Origin: Streptomyces sp. AA1529
Lineage (GTDB): Bacteria; Actinomycetota; Actinomycetes; Streptomycetales; Streptomycetaceae
NCBI RefSeq assembly: GCF_000280905.1
Contig: NZ_ALAP01000070.1
Coordinates: forward strand, 35,843 to 99,842
DNA: 64,000 nt
Reading direction: 5' to 3'
The number at the start of each line of letters is the position of its first letter. Within the stretch, counting starts at the first letter, position 1. The translations under genes were made by a program, and so were the position numbers. Shown here piece by piece: positions 8,094-15,077 of this stretch. The notes under the pieces were generated by a model, which was not told the DNA's origin, did not search any database, and saw nothing but the letters and a program-made list of their open reading frames with translations.

Positions 8094-8979
8094 GGCACGT
8101 ACATCCCCGGCACGGGGCGCACGGCTGTCCGTGCTGAAGACCTACAAGCTGTACGTGGGGGGCAAGTTCCCCCGCAGCGAGAGCGGCAGGGTGTACGAGG
8201 TGACCGACGCGAAGGGCCAGTGGCTGGCCAACGCCCCCCGCGCGTCCCGCAAGGACGCCCGCGACGCGGTCGTCGCCGCCCGCAAGGCGTTCGGCGGCTG
8301 GTCGGGCGCGACGGCCTACAACCGCGGCCAGATCCTCTACCGCGTCGCCGAGATGCTGGAGGGGCGCCGCGAGCAGTTCGCCGCCGAGGTGGCCGCGGCC
8401 GAGGGCCTGTCGAAGGCGAAGGCGCAGACCCGGACGGACGCGGCGATCGACCGCTGGGTCTGGTACGCGGGCTGGTCGGACAAGGTGGCCCAGGTGGTGG
8501 GCGGCGGCAACCCGGTCGCGGGCCCGTTCTTCAACCTCTCCACCCCCGAGCCGACCGGTGTGGTGGCGGTACTGGCGCCGCAGAACGCCTCGCTGCTGGG
8601 TCTGGTCTCCGTCCTCGCGCCGGTGATCGTCACCGGTAACACGGCCGTCGTCGTGACCGCGCAGGACGCGCCGCTGCCCGCGCTCTCCCTCGCGGAGGTG
8701 CTGGCGACCTCCGACCTGCCCGGCGGTGTGGTCAACGTGCTCTCCGGCGGTACCGCCGAACTCGCCCGGCCGCTCGCCGCGCATCAGGACGTGAACGCGA
8801 TCGACCTCGCGGGCGCGGACCCGGAGGCGGCCACGGAGTTGGAGCGGGCCGCGGCGGACAACCTCAAGCGGGTGCTGCGTCCGGCGCCGGAGGGCGTCGA
8901 CTGGGCGGCCGAGCCGGGGCTGGAGCGGATGACGGCTTTCCTGGAGACGAAGACCGTCTGGCATCCGATCGGCGCCTGA
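8080..8979 (+). CDS. Truncated, non-catalytic aldehyde dehydrogenase-like protein
   Basis: About 299 residues, resembling the first 60% of an ALDH (KLYVGGKFPRSESGRVYEV, WSGATAYNRGQILYRVAEM, VVAVLAPQNASLLGLVS). It lacks the region with the catalytic Glu and Cys and most of the catalytic domain. The C-terminal third (VNAIDLAGADPEAATELER) replaces the usual VAFTGST loop. The TTG at 8080 overlaps the preceding stop codon region by 14 bases and has GGAGG seven bases upstream, implying translational coupling. It is not simple gene decay: it keeps its own coupled start and a terminator follows. The best parallel is the pseudo-catalytic second domain of ALDH16. A scaffold or regulatory subunit for the upstream ALDH is inferred. 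Confidence 0.8.
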   Translation: MSTPEARTSPARGARLSVLKTYKLYVGGKFPRSESGRVYEVTDAKGQWLANAPRASRKDARDAVVAARKAFGGWSGATAYNRGQILYRVAEMLEGRREQFAAEVAAAEGLSKAKAQTRTDAAIDRWVWYAGWSDKVAQVVGGGNPVAGPFFNLSTPEPTGVVAVLAPQNASLLGLVSVLAPVIVTGNTAVVVTAQDAPLPALSLAEVLATSDLPGGVVNVLSGGTAELARPLAAHQDVNAIDLAGADPEAATELERAAADNLKRVLRPAPEGVDWAAEPGLERMTAFLETKTVWHPIGA

Positions 8980-8989
8980 GCGCAGCCGG

Positions 8990-9066
8990 GACCGGCGCCC
9001 CGCACAGCGGGCGCCGGTCACCGGTCGGGCCGCGGCCCGCACCCCGCGGGGTGTGGTCCGCGGCCC
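8990..9066. terminator. Double hairpin between the deoC-ALDH operon and hxlR-type gene
   Basis: Two inverted repeats are adjacent: GACCGGCGCCC/GGGCGCCGGTC (8990-9000, 9009-9019), and GGGCCGCGG/CCGCGGCCC (9027-9035, 9058-9066) whose interior also pairs. The second is followed by TTCT. It lies between convergent genes and could serve both. Confidence 0.6.
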
Positions 9067-9118
9067 TTCTCGTGTCCTGCCCGGGTGCCCCGCGTCCGGG
9101 GCGCCGGCGGGAGGGCGC

Positions 9119-9829
9119 TCAGCCCGCCGCGTCCAGCGCGTGCGCCAGCGGTCCCTCCCGGCCGCCGTCCGGGAACGTCACCCGCACCGTTCCGGCCCGG
9201 ATGCCGTCGGCCAGTGCCAGCGAGCCGTCCGCGAGGGCCGCGCAGGCCTCCGTGTCCAGTTCCAGCCGTGCCTCGGCGTCGTCCGCCGGGCCCTCGCCGT
9301 ACAGCGGCCCGTCCGGCGCGTCGCCCACCCGCAGGTGGAACGCCCCTTCGGGCAGGACGACCTCGATGAGCGCGGCCGCGCCGGCTCCGGTCAGCCGGCC
9401 CACCGCGTCGCGCAGCGGGAGGGCCCACCAGTGGGCGCGTACCGCGTCGGTGGGGCGTGGTGCGCCCAGCGCGGGGGCTCCCCAGGAGGCGAGCGCGGTC
9501 AGCACGGGCAGCAGCGCACGGCCGCGCTCGGTCAGTTCGTAGACGTGGCCGGAGGCGGGGCGCGGCTGGCGGCGCCGCTCGGCCAGCCCCTCGCCCTCCA
9601 TGTGCTTGAGCCGCGCCGCCAGCACGTCGGTGCTGACGCCGGGCAGGTCGGCGTGCAGGTCGGTGTAGCGGCGCGGTCCGGCGAGGAGTTCGCGGACGAT
9701 GAGCAGGGTCCAGCGGTCCCCCACCGAGTCGAGGGCGCGCGCCGTGGCGCAGAACTGGTCGTAACTGCGGCGGGTGCGCCCGGGACTCGGCTGGCTGGCG
9801 TGGCTCGGCATGCCGCTCAGTGTAGACAT
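9119..9829 (-). CDS. HxlR-family winged-helix transcriptional regulator
   Basis: A 236-residue protein. The N-terminal domain matches the HxlR/MarR-like winged helix (CATARALDSVGDRWTLLIVR, ELLAGPRRYTDLHADLPGVS, LAARLKHMEGEGL, YELTERGRALLPVL). HxlR proteins are normally about 110-130 residues. The extra C-terminal 110 residues resemble a sterol-carrier (SCP2)-like or ligand-binding domain, as in several actinobacterial HxlR proteins. It is divergent from an aminotransferase gene, with three linked inverted repeats in the gap. Autoregulation and control of the aminotransferase are plausible. The ATG at 9829 has GGAAAG upstream; ATG 9811 is an alternative. Confidence 0.85.
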   Translation of the reverse strand: MSTLSGMPSHASQPSPGRTRRSYDQFCATARALDSVGDRWTLLIVRELLAGPRRYTDLHADLPGVSTDVLAARLKHMEGEGLAERRRQPRPASGHVYELTERGRALLPVLTALASWGAPALGAPRPTDAVRAHWWALPLRDAVGRLTGAGAAALIEVVLPEGAFHLRVGDAPDGPLYGEGPADDAEARLELDTEACAALADGSLALADGIRAGTVRVTFPDGGREGPLAHALDAAG

Positions 9830-9833
9830 GTGG

Positions 9834-9867
9834 TTGGACTTTCCAAGTGTCGACTTGGTAGAACCAA
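9834..9867. promoter_or_regulatory. Three overlapping TTGG/CCAA inverted repeats (probable HxlR operator)
   Basis: Consecutive inverted repeats share bases: TTGGA-ctt-TCCAA (9834-9846), CCAAGT-gtcg-ACTTGG (9843-9858) and TTGGT-aga-ACCAA (9855-9867). They lie five bases upstream of the regulator ATG and 33 bases upstream of the divergent aminotransferase gene. Binding by the HxlR-type protein is inferred from position. Confidence 0.6.
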
Positions 9868-9900
9868 GAAACCAGGGTTGGACCAGGAGGGTGGGGCAGC

Positions 9901-11112
9901 ATGGAGTTCCGGCAGTCGAACAAGCTCAGCGAGGTCTGCTACGAGATCCGCGGTCCGGTGATCGAGCAGGCCGACGCGCTGGAGGAGGCCGGCCACAGCG
10001 TGCTGCGGCTGAACACCGGCAACCCCGCGCTCTTCGGCTTCGAGGCGCCCGAGGAGATCATCCAGGACATGGTGCGGATGCTCCCCCAGGCGCACGGCTA
10101 CACCGAGTCCCGCGGCATCCTGTCGGCCCGCCGCGCCGTCGCCCAGCACTACCAGCAGCGCGGCTTCCCCGACGCCGACGTGGACGACATCCACCTGGGC
10201 AACGGCGTCTCCGAACTCGTCTCCATGGCCGTGCAGGCGCTGGTGGAGGACGGCGACGAGATCCTCATCCCGGCACCGGACTTCCCGCTGTGGACGGCCG
10301 TGACGACGATGGCGGGCGGCAAGGCCGTGCACTACGTGTGCGACGAGCAGGCCGACTGGCTGCCCGACCTGGACGACATGGCGGCGAAGATCACTTCCCG
10401 CACCAAGGCCGTCGTCATCATCAGCCCCAACAACCCGACCGGCGCCGTCTACCCGCGCGAACTGCTGGAGGGCATCCTCGACCTGGCGCGCCGCAACGGG
10501 CTGCTGGTCCTCTCCGACGAGATCTACGACAAGATCCTCTACGACGGCGCCGTCCACCACCACGTCGGCGCCCTCGCCCCCGACCTGGTGTGCCTCACCT
10601 TCAGCGGACTGTCCAAGGCCTACCGGGTGGCGGGCTTCCGCTCGGGCTGGCTGCTGGTCTCCGGCCCCAAGCAGCACGCCCGCGACTACCTGGAAGGGCT
10701 GGGCATGCTCGCCTCCATGCGGCTGTGCCCCAACGCCCCGGCGCAGCACGCCATCCAGGCCGCGCTCGGCGGCCGCCAGTCCATCGAGGACCTGGTGCTG
10801 CCCGGCGGGCGGCTGCACGAACAGCGGGACGTGGCCTGGCAGAAGCTGAACGAGATCCCCGGCGTCAGCTGCGTCAAGCCGAAGGGGGCGCTGTACGCCT
10901 TTCCCCGGCTGGACCCCGAGGTGCACCGGATCCACGACGACGAGCGGTTCGTCCTCGACCTGCTGCTCCGGGAGAAGATCCAGGTCGTCCAGGGCACCGG
11001 CTTCAACTGGGCCCGCCCCGACCACTTCCGGGTGCTCACCCTGCCCAGAGCGGAGGACCTGGACGCGGCCGTCTCCCGGATCGGCCGCTTCCTGGAGAGC
11101 TACCGGCAGTGA
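9901..11112 (+). CDS. alaA: Pyridoxal-phosphate aminotransferase, AlaA-type alanine transaminase
   Basis: A 403-residue fold-type I aminotransferase. The N-terminus KLSEVCYEIRGPVIEQADAL and LNTGNPALFGF closely resemble E. coli AlaA (glutamate-pyruvate transaminase). The PLP lysine is in FSGLSKAYRVAGFRSGW, the Asn/Asp pocket in ISPNNPTGAVYP and LSDEIYDKILYD, and the carboxylate Arg in FRVLTLP. The GGAGGGTGGGG ribosome site supports ATG 9901. The enzyme would convert pyruvate plus glutamate to alanine plus 2-oxoglutarate. It is divergent from the HxlR gene and ends in a 38-base palindrome. Confidence 0.9.
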   Translation: MEFRQSNKLSEVCYEIRGPVIEQADALEEAGHSVLRLNTGNPALFGFEAPEEIIQDMVRMLPQAHGYTESRGILSARRAVAQHYQQRGFPDADVDDIHLGNGVSELVSMAVQALVEDGDEILIPAPDFPLWTAVTTMAGGKAVHYVCDEQADWLPDLDDMAAKITSRTKAVVIISPNNPTGAVYPRELLEGILDLARRNGLLVLSDEIYDKILYDGAVHHHVGALAPDLVCLTFSGLSKAYRVAGFRSGWLLVSGPKQHARDYLEGLGMLASMRLCPNAPAQHAIQAALGGRQSIEDLVLPGGRLHEQRDVAWQKLNEIPGVSCVKPKGALYAFPRLDPEVHRIHDDERFVLDLLLREKIQVVQGTGFNWARPDHFRVLTLPRAEDLDAAVSRIGRFLESYRQ

Positions 11113-11149
11113 CCGTCCGTTCCGCCCCGGCCGGGGCGGAACGGACGGT
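11112..11149. terminator. 38-base perfect palindrome, bidirectional terminator
   Basis: ACCGTCCGTTCCGCCCCGG (11112-11130) is followed immediately by its exact reverse complement (11131-11149). It begins at the last base of the aminotransferase stop codon and lies 14 bases from the end of the convergent MBL gene, so one element can end both transcripts. Confidence 0.75.
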
Positions 11150-11163
11150 GCCGGGCTGCTGCG

Positions 11164-11772
11164 TCAGACGTTCGCCTGCTCGGCCCCCACCGTCGTGCTG
11201 TCGCCGTGCCCGGTGCGCACCACGGTCTCCGGCGGCAGGGTCAGCAGCCGCTCCTTGATCGACCGGACGATGGTCGGGTGGTCGGAGAAGGACCGGCCGG
11301 TGGCACCGGGACCGCCCTGGAAGAGGGTGTCCCCGGTGAAGACCGTCCCCAGGTCCGGCGCGTGCAGGCAGACCGCGCCGGGTGCGTGGCCCGGGGTGTG
11401 CAGGACGGCCAGCTCGACACCGGCCACCTGCACGGTCCCGCCGTCGGTCAGTTCCCCGTCCGGCGACCGGTCCGGGTGGGTCATCTTCCACAGCGGCAGG
11501 TCGTCCGGGTGCAGCAGGATCGGTGCGCCCGTGCGGTCCGCGAGGGCGGGCGCGGCGTCGATGTGGTCGTTGTGCGCGTGTGTGCACACGATCGCGCGCA
11601 GCGTCCGCTCCCCCACCGCCGCCGCGATGGCGTCGGCGTCGTGTGCCGCGTCGATGACGACGGCCTCGGTGTCGTCGCCGACGATCCAGACGTTGTTGTC
11701 GACCTGGTGCGTCTCGCCGTCCAGGCGGAACTCCCCGCTGGTGACGAGGTGGTCGATCCGGGCGGCCGTCAC
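11164..11772 (-). CDS. Metallo-beta-lactamase-fold hydrolase, partner of MscR
   Basis: A 202-residue cytosolic MBL-fold hydrolase with the metal motif THAHNDHID (HxHxDH), HTPGHAPGAV, FTGDTLFQGG and TGHGDSTTVG. The GTG start at 11772 overlaps the mscR stop in a GTGA junction, so translation is coupled. In actinobacteria such genes regularly follow mycothiol-dependent formaldehyde dehydrogenase. The likely role is hydrolysis of the S-formylmycothiol produced by MscR, or a related thioester (inference). The family resembles glyoxalase II. Confidence 0.88.
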   Translation of the reverse strand: MTAARIDHLVTSGEFRLDGETHQVDNNVWIVGDDTEAVVIDAAHDADAIAAAVGERTLRAIVCTHAHNDHIDAAPALADRTGAPILLHPDDLPLWKMTHPDRSPDGELTDGGTVQVAGVELAVLHTPGHAPGAVCLHAPDLGTVFTGDTLFQGGPGATGRSFSDHPTIVRSIKERLLTLPPETVVRTGHGDSTTVGAEQANV

Positions 11773-12857
11773 AGGACCACCACCGAACGCAGCACGTCGC
11801 CGCCGTGCATCCGCTCGAACGCCTTCTCCACCTCGTCCAGCGCGATGGTCTCGGTGACGAAGGCGCCCAGGTCGAGCCGCCCCTGCTGGTGCAGGTCGAT
11901 CAGCATCGGGAAGTCCCGGGAGGGCAGGCAGTCGCCGTACCAGGAGGACTTGAGCGCACCGCCCCGGCCGAAGACGTCCAGCAGCGGCAGCTCCAGCGTC
12001 ATCTCCGGCGTCGGCACGCCGACCAGGACGACCGTGCCCGCCAGGTCGCGGGCGTAGAACGCCTGCTTGTACGTCTCGGGACGGCCGACCGCCTCGATGA
12101 CGACATCGGCGCCGAAACCGCCGGTCAGCTCCCGGATGGTGGCGACCGGATCGGTGGTGGCGGAGTTGACGGTGTGGGTCGCGCCGATCTTCTCGGCGGT
12201 GGTGAGCTTGCGGTCGTCGATGTCCACGGCGATGACCTTCGCCGCGCCCGCGAGCCGCGCCCCCGCGATGGCGGCGTCCCCCACCCCGCCGCACCCGATG
12301 ACCGCGACCGAGTCGCCGCGCGTCACCTGGCCGGTGTTGATCGCCGCGCCGATCCCCGCCATGACGCCGCAGCCCAGCAGTCCCGCGACGGCGGGCGAGA
12401 CCGACGGGTCGACCTTGGTGCACTGCCCGGCGGCGACCAGCGTCTTCTCCGCGAACGCGCCGATGCCCAGGGCCGGCTCCAGTTCCCGCCCGTCGCTCTT
12501 GAGGGTCATCTTCTGCTCGGCGTTGTGGGTGTCGAAGCAGTACCACGGCCGCCCGCGCTTGCAGGCCCGGCACTGTCCGCACACCGCACGCCAGTTGAGG
12601 ACCACGAAGTCCCCGGGCGCCACCTCGGTGACCCCGTCGCCGACCGCCTCCACCACACCCGCCGCCTCGTGTCCGAGGAGGAAGGGGTAGTCGTCACTGA
12701 TGCCGCCCTGCTTGTAGTGCAGATCGGTGTGGCACACACCGCACGCCTGCACTTGGACGACCGCCTCGCCGGGTCCCGGGTCCGGAACCACGATCGTCTC
12801 GACCCGCACCGGCTCGTCCTTGCCCGGTGCGACGACCCCGCGTACTTCCTGAGCCAT
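11769..12857 (-). CDS. mscR: S-(hydroxymethyl)mycothiol dehydrogenase
   Basis: A 362-residue zinc-dependent medium-chain alcohol dehydrogenase. The catalytic zinc site is in CGVCHTDLHY and GHEAAGVVEAVGDGV, and the structural zinc Cys set in CGQCRACKRGRPWYC. The Rossmann motif is GCGGVGDAAIAGARL. The VLNWRAVCGQCRACKRG context is typical of mycothiol-dependent formaldehyde dehydrogenases (MscR/AdhE2), which oxidise the formaldehyde-mycothiol adduct with NAD+. The ATG at 12857 has an AGGGAGG-type site upstream. It is coupled to the MBL hydrolase gene downstream and divergent from the uridine-kinase-like gene. Confidence 0.92.
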   Translation of the reverse strand: MAQEVRGVVAPGKDEPVRVETIVVPDPGPGEAVVQVQACGVCHTDLHYKQGGISDDYPFLLGHEAAGVVEAVGDGVTEVAPGDFVVLNWRAVCGQCRACKRGRPWYCFDTHNAEQKMTLKSDGRELEPALGIGAFAEKTLVAAGQCTKVDPSVSPAVAGLLGCGVMAGIGAAINTGQVTRGDSVAVIGCGGVGDAAIAGARLAGAAKVIAVDIDDRKLTTAEKIGATHTVNSATTDPVATIRELTGGFGADVVIEAVGRPETYKQAFYARDLAGTVVLVGVPTPEMTLELPLLDVFGRGGALKSSWYGDCLPSRDFPMLIDLHQQGRLDLGAFVTETIALDEVEKAFERMHGGDVLRSVVVL

Positions 12858-13174
12858 ACGTGCGGGCCTCCCTCTTCCCTCGACTGCGTGGGGGGTCATT
12901 CTCGCTGGCCGGGGGCCGATTTCGGGAGGGGCGGAGGCGAGTCGGCCCGGACGAGTTTTCCACGGCCCCACCAAGCGGGGGTGCGGGCCCGCGGTGCGGG
13001 AGCACGGTGCGGGAACGGCGGCTCGCTGTGCGGGGCCTGCGGGCCCGCCGTGCGGGAGGGGGTGCCGGTCCGCCGCGTCCTGCGGGACCGCCGTCCGTCG
13101 CCGTCGCACCGCCTGGCACCGGTTTCCGCACGCGCCTTCGAATCCGGCCGGGTGATGGCGGACAATGGGTGCCC
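12858..13174. other. 317-base divergent intergenic region with GTGCGGG repeats
   Basis: This gap separates divergent mscR and the kinase gene. It holds five or so GTGCGGG repeats between about 12981 and 13059 and otherwise nothing gene-like. No clear promoter hexamers or operator could be assigned. Confidence 0.5.
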
Positions 13175-13840
13175 GTGACCGACTCCAGCCACGCATGCGA
13201 CCTGTCCGAGCGAACCGCCTCCGCCCGGGGCACCGCGCGGGTCATCCTGCTCACCGGCCCCTCCGGGTCCGGCAAGACCCGCCTCGCCGCGCGCAGCGGG
13301 CTCCCCGTGCTCCGCCTGGACGACTTCTACAAGGAGGGCGACGACCCCACCCTCCCCCGCATCGGAGCCGGCACCGACTGGGACTCCCCGCTCTCCTGGG
13401 ACGCCGACGCGGCCGTCCGCACCATCGCCCGGCTCTGCCGCGAGGGCGCTGCCACGGTGCCGCTCTACGACATCGCCACCAGCGCCCGCACCGGCGCCGA
13501 GCATCTGGCACTCGGCGGGTCCCCGCTCTTCATCGCGGAGGGCATCTTCGCCGCGGACATCACCGCGCGCTGCGCGGCGCTCGGCCTGCTGGCCGACGCC
13601 ATCTGCCTGCGGGGCCACCCCACCACCACGTTCCGCCGGCGGCTGCTGCGCGACATTCGCGAGTCCCGCAAGCCCCTCCCGGTGCTGCTCACCCGCGGCG
13701 TACGGCTGCTGCGCGCCGAACCCGCCATCGTCGCCCGCCACCGGTCGCTGGGCGCCCACGCCTGCGCCCACCGGGAGGCCGCGGCCCGCATCGCCCGGCT
13801 CTGCCGGGCGCCCGCACCGGCGAGGCACGGGAACCACTGA
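13175..13840 (+). CDS. Uridine kinase-like P-loop nucleoside kinase
   Basis: About 221 residues. Walker A is LLTGPSGSGKTRLAARS, followed by LRLDDFYKEGDDPTLP, matching the D-D-F-Y nucleoside-binding motif of uridine kinases, then WDSPLSWD and PLYDIATSART. The lid-type Arg segment is FRRRLLRDIRESRKP. This actinobacterial subgroup is annotated as uridine kinase. It would phosphorylate uridine/cytidine, fitting the salvage genes in this window. No CTACGCGCGTAG site precedes it. GTG 13175 (VTDSSHAC) is chosen; GTG 13169 is equally possible. A strong hairpin follows the stop. Confidence 0.8.
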   Translation: MTDSSHACDLSERTASARGTARVILLTGPSGSGKTRLAARSGLPVLRLDDFYKEGDDPTLPRIGAGTDWDSPLSWDADAAVRTIARLCREGAATVPLYDIATSARTGAEHLALGGSPLFIAEGIFAADITARCAALGLLADAICLRGHPTTTFRRRLLRDIRESRKPLPVLLTRGVRLLRAEPAIVARHRSLGAHACAHREAAARIARLCRAPAPARHGNH

Positions 13841-13888
13841 GAGGGCGGTCGCGGCCGGGACCCCCGTCCCGGGCGCGACCGCCCTCTC
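13839..13888. terminator. Long hairpin terminator after the kinase gene
   Basis: Arms GAGAGGGCGGTCGC (13839-13852) and GCGACCGCCCTCTC (13875-13888), with an inner stem CCGGGAC/GTCCCGG (13855-13861, 13866-13872). It begins within the stop codon and is followed by a pyrimidine-rich tract. Confidence 0.7.
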
Positions 13889-13990
13889 TCATCCCCCGAT
13901 TCCCCCTGTTTCCCCTTTTTCTCTTCCCCTGGATTCCCCCAGGTTCCCCCGTTTCCCCCGTATCCCCCTTGCGCCCCATGTCCCCGAGGG
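13889..13990 (-). repeat. C/T-rich tract; G-quadruplex-prone on the sigQ strand
   Basis: On the plus strand the tract repeats TTCCCCC-like units. On the minus strand, the 3' side of sigQ, this gives four G5 runs separated by 4-5 bases (13936-13968) plus further G4/G5 runs at 13893-13929. This fits the canonical intramolecular G-quadruplex pattern. No gene is present. Confidence 0.7.
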
Positions 13991-14029
13991 GCGGCCGGAG
14001 GACCGTTCGTGCGGTCGAGCGGTGCGCCG

Positions 14030-14875
14030 TCAGGCGACCAGCTCGCCGAAGCTCTCCTCCTGGTCCCTGCCGAAGCTGAGGACCTCGTCGTCGCGGAGGC
14101 GGCGGAGCGAGCGCCAGATGCTGCTCTTGACCGTGCCGACGCTGATGTCCAGTATCTCGGCGATCTCCGGGTCGGTGCGCCCCTCGTAGTAGCGCAGCAC
14201 CAGCATGGTGCGCTGCAGCTCGGGCAGCCGGGCGAGGGCCTGCCACAGGACGGTGCGCAGTTCGGTGCCGCGCATGGCGTCCTGGTCGCCGGCGGTCTCC
14301 GGCAGCTCCTCGGTCGGGTACTCGTTCAGCTTCCGGCGGCGCCAGGCACTGATGTGCAGGTTGGTCATGGTGCGGCGCAGGTAGCCGCCGAGTGCCGCCT
14401 TGTCGCTGATCCGCGACCAGGCCCGGTAGGTGGAGAAGAGGGCGCTCTGCAGCAGGTCCTCCGCCTCGTACCGGTCACCGGTGAGGTGGTAGGCGGTGGC
14501 GTACAGGGAGGCCCGGCGCTCGCGTACGTACGCGGTGAACGCCGCTTCGGCGTCCGCGTCCGCATCGTCCGCGACGGCGTCCCCCGTGGGCGCCTCGGCC
14601 GTCCCCAGGACGGCCGCCCCCCTGTACTCGCCACGTTCCCGGGAGCCCCCCTTGCTCCCGTTCTCCCCCGTCCCCCCGGGGGCCTCCCCCCGGAGCCCCT
14701 CGACCACGGGACCGAAGACGGTCCGCGGACGCATACGCGCCGCACCGCGAGCGCACCCCCGTCCGCTCACGGCACCGGGCTTCTCGGCAGACCGGGTCTG
14801 CTGAGCGGGAACCGAGGGGAGGTGCAGACGCGTGTGAAGTACTGCGCTCGTGTTGGTGCCGTGCAGTGTGTTCAT
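14030..14875 (-). CDS. sigQ: RNA polymerase sigma factor SigQ (SigE-family ECF)
   Basis: A 281-residue sigma factor. After a poorly conserved 95-residue N-terminus, region 2 is seen around FTAYVRERRASLYATAYHLT and YEAEDLLQSALFSTYRAW, and region 4 around RLPELQRTMLVLRYYEGRTD, PEIAEILDISVGTVKSSIWR and SLRRLRDDEV. The gene is divergent from afsQ1, exactly as for S. coelicolor sigQ, where AfsQ1 directly activates sigQ transcription and SigQ affects antibiotic production (established for that species). A GTCAC-N6-GTCAC AfsQ1 box lies 85 bases upstream. The N-terminal extension is longer than in typical SigE-family factors and may start further in. Confidence 0.9.
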   Translation of the reverse strand: MNTLHGTNTSAVLHTRLHLPSVPAQQTRSAEKPGAVSGRGCARGAARMRPRTVFGPVVEGLRGEAPGGTGENGSKGGSRERGEYRGAAVLGTAEAPTGDAVADDADADAEAAFTAYVRERRASLYATAYHLTGDRYEAEDLLQSALFSTYRAWSRISDKAALGGYLRRTMTNLHISAWRRRKLNEYPTEELPETAGDQDAMRGTELRTVLWQALARLPELQRTMLVLRYYEGRTDPEIAEILDISVGTVKSSIWRSLRRLRDDEVLSFGRDQEESFGELVA

Positions 14876-14959
14876 CTCGCGCCCCCTCGGAGCAGACCCA
14901 GTCGCTTGCTTGACTCCGTAAACACTGCCGCCCCGACTTCATCGCCAGGTCCCCCGTCT

Positions 14960-14975
14960 GTCACAGCGGTGTCAC
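14960..14975. promoter_or_regulatory. AfsQ1 box in the sigQ/afsQ1 intergenic region
   Basis: GTCAC (14960-14964), six bases, then GTCAC (14971-14975). This matches the published AfsQ1 consensus GTNAC-N6-GTNAC exactly. It lies 85 bases before the sigQ ATG and about 103 bases before the afsQ1 GTG, so it could serve sigQ activation and autoregulation. Confidence 0.7.
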
Positions 14976-15077
14976 AAGGCTCAGCGGACCGCATACTGCG
15001 CAGGTCGGCGGGCGTGTCGCTGCGCTGCGGCGACCGCCGGTCGAACTATGGGGGCGCCATGGGCCAGAATGGCGCGC

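Noticed and set aside
12847..13196. N-terminal extension of MscR to 13196
   Set aside because: The extension is low-complexity and overlaps the divergent kinase gene. ATG 12857 is preceded by a good ribosome site and begins the conserved fold.
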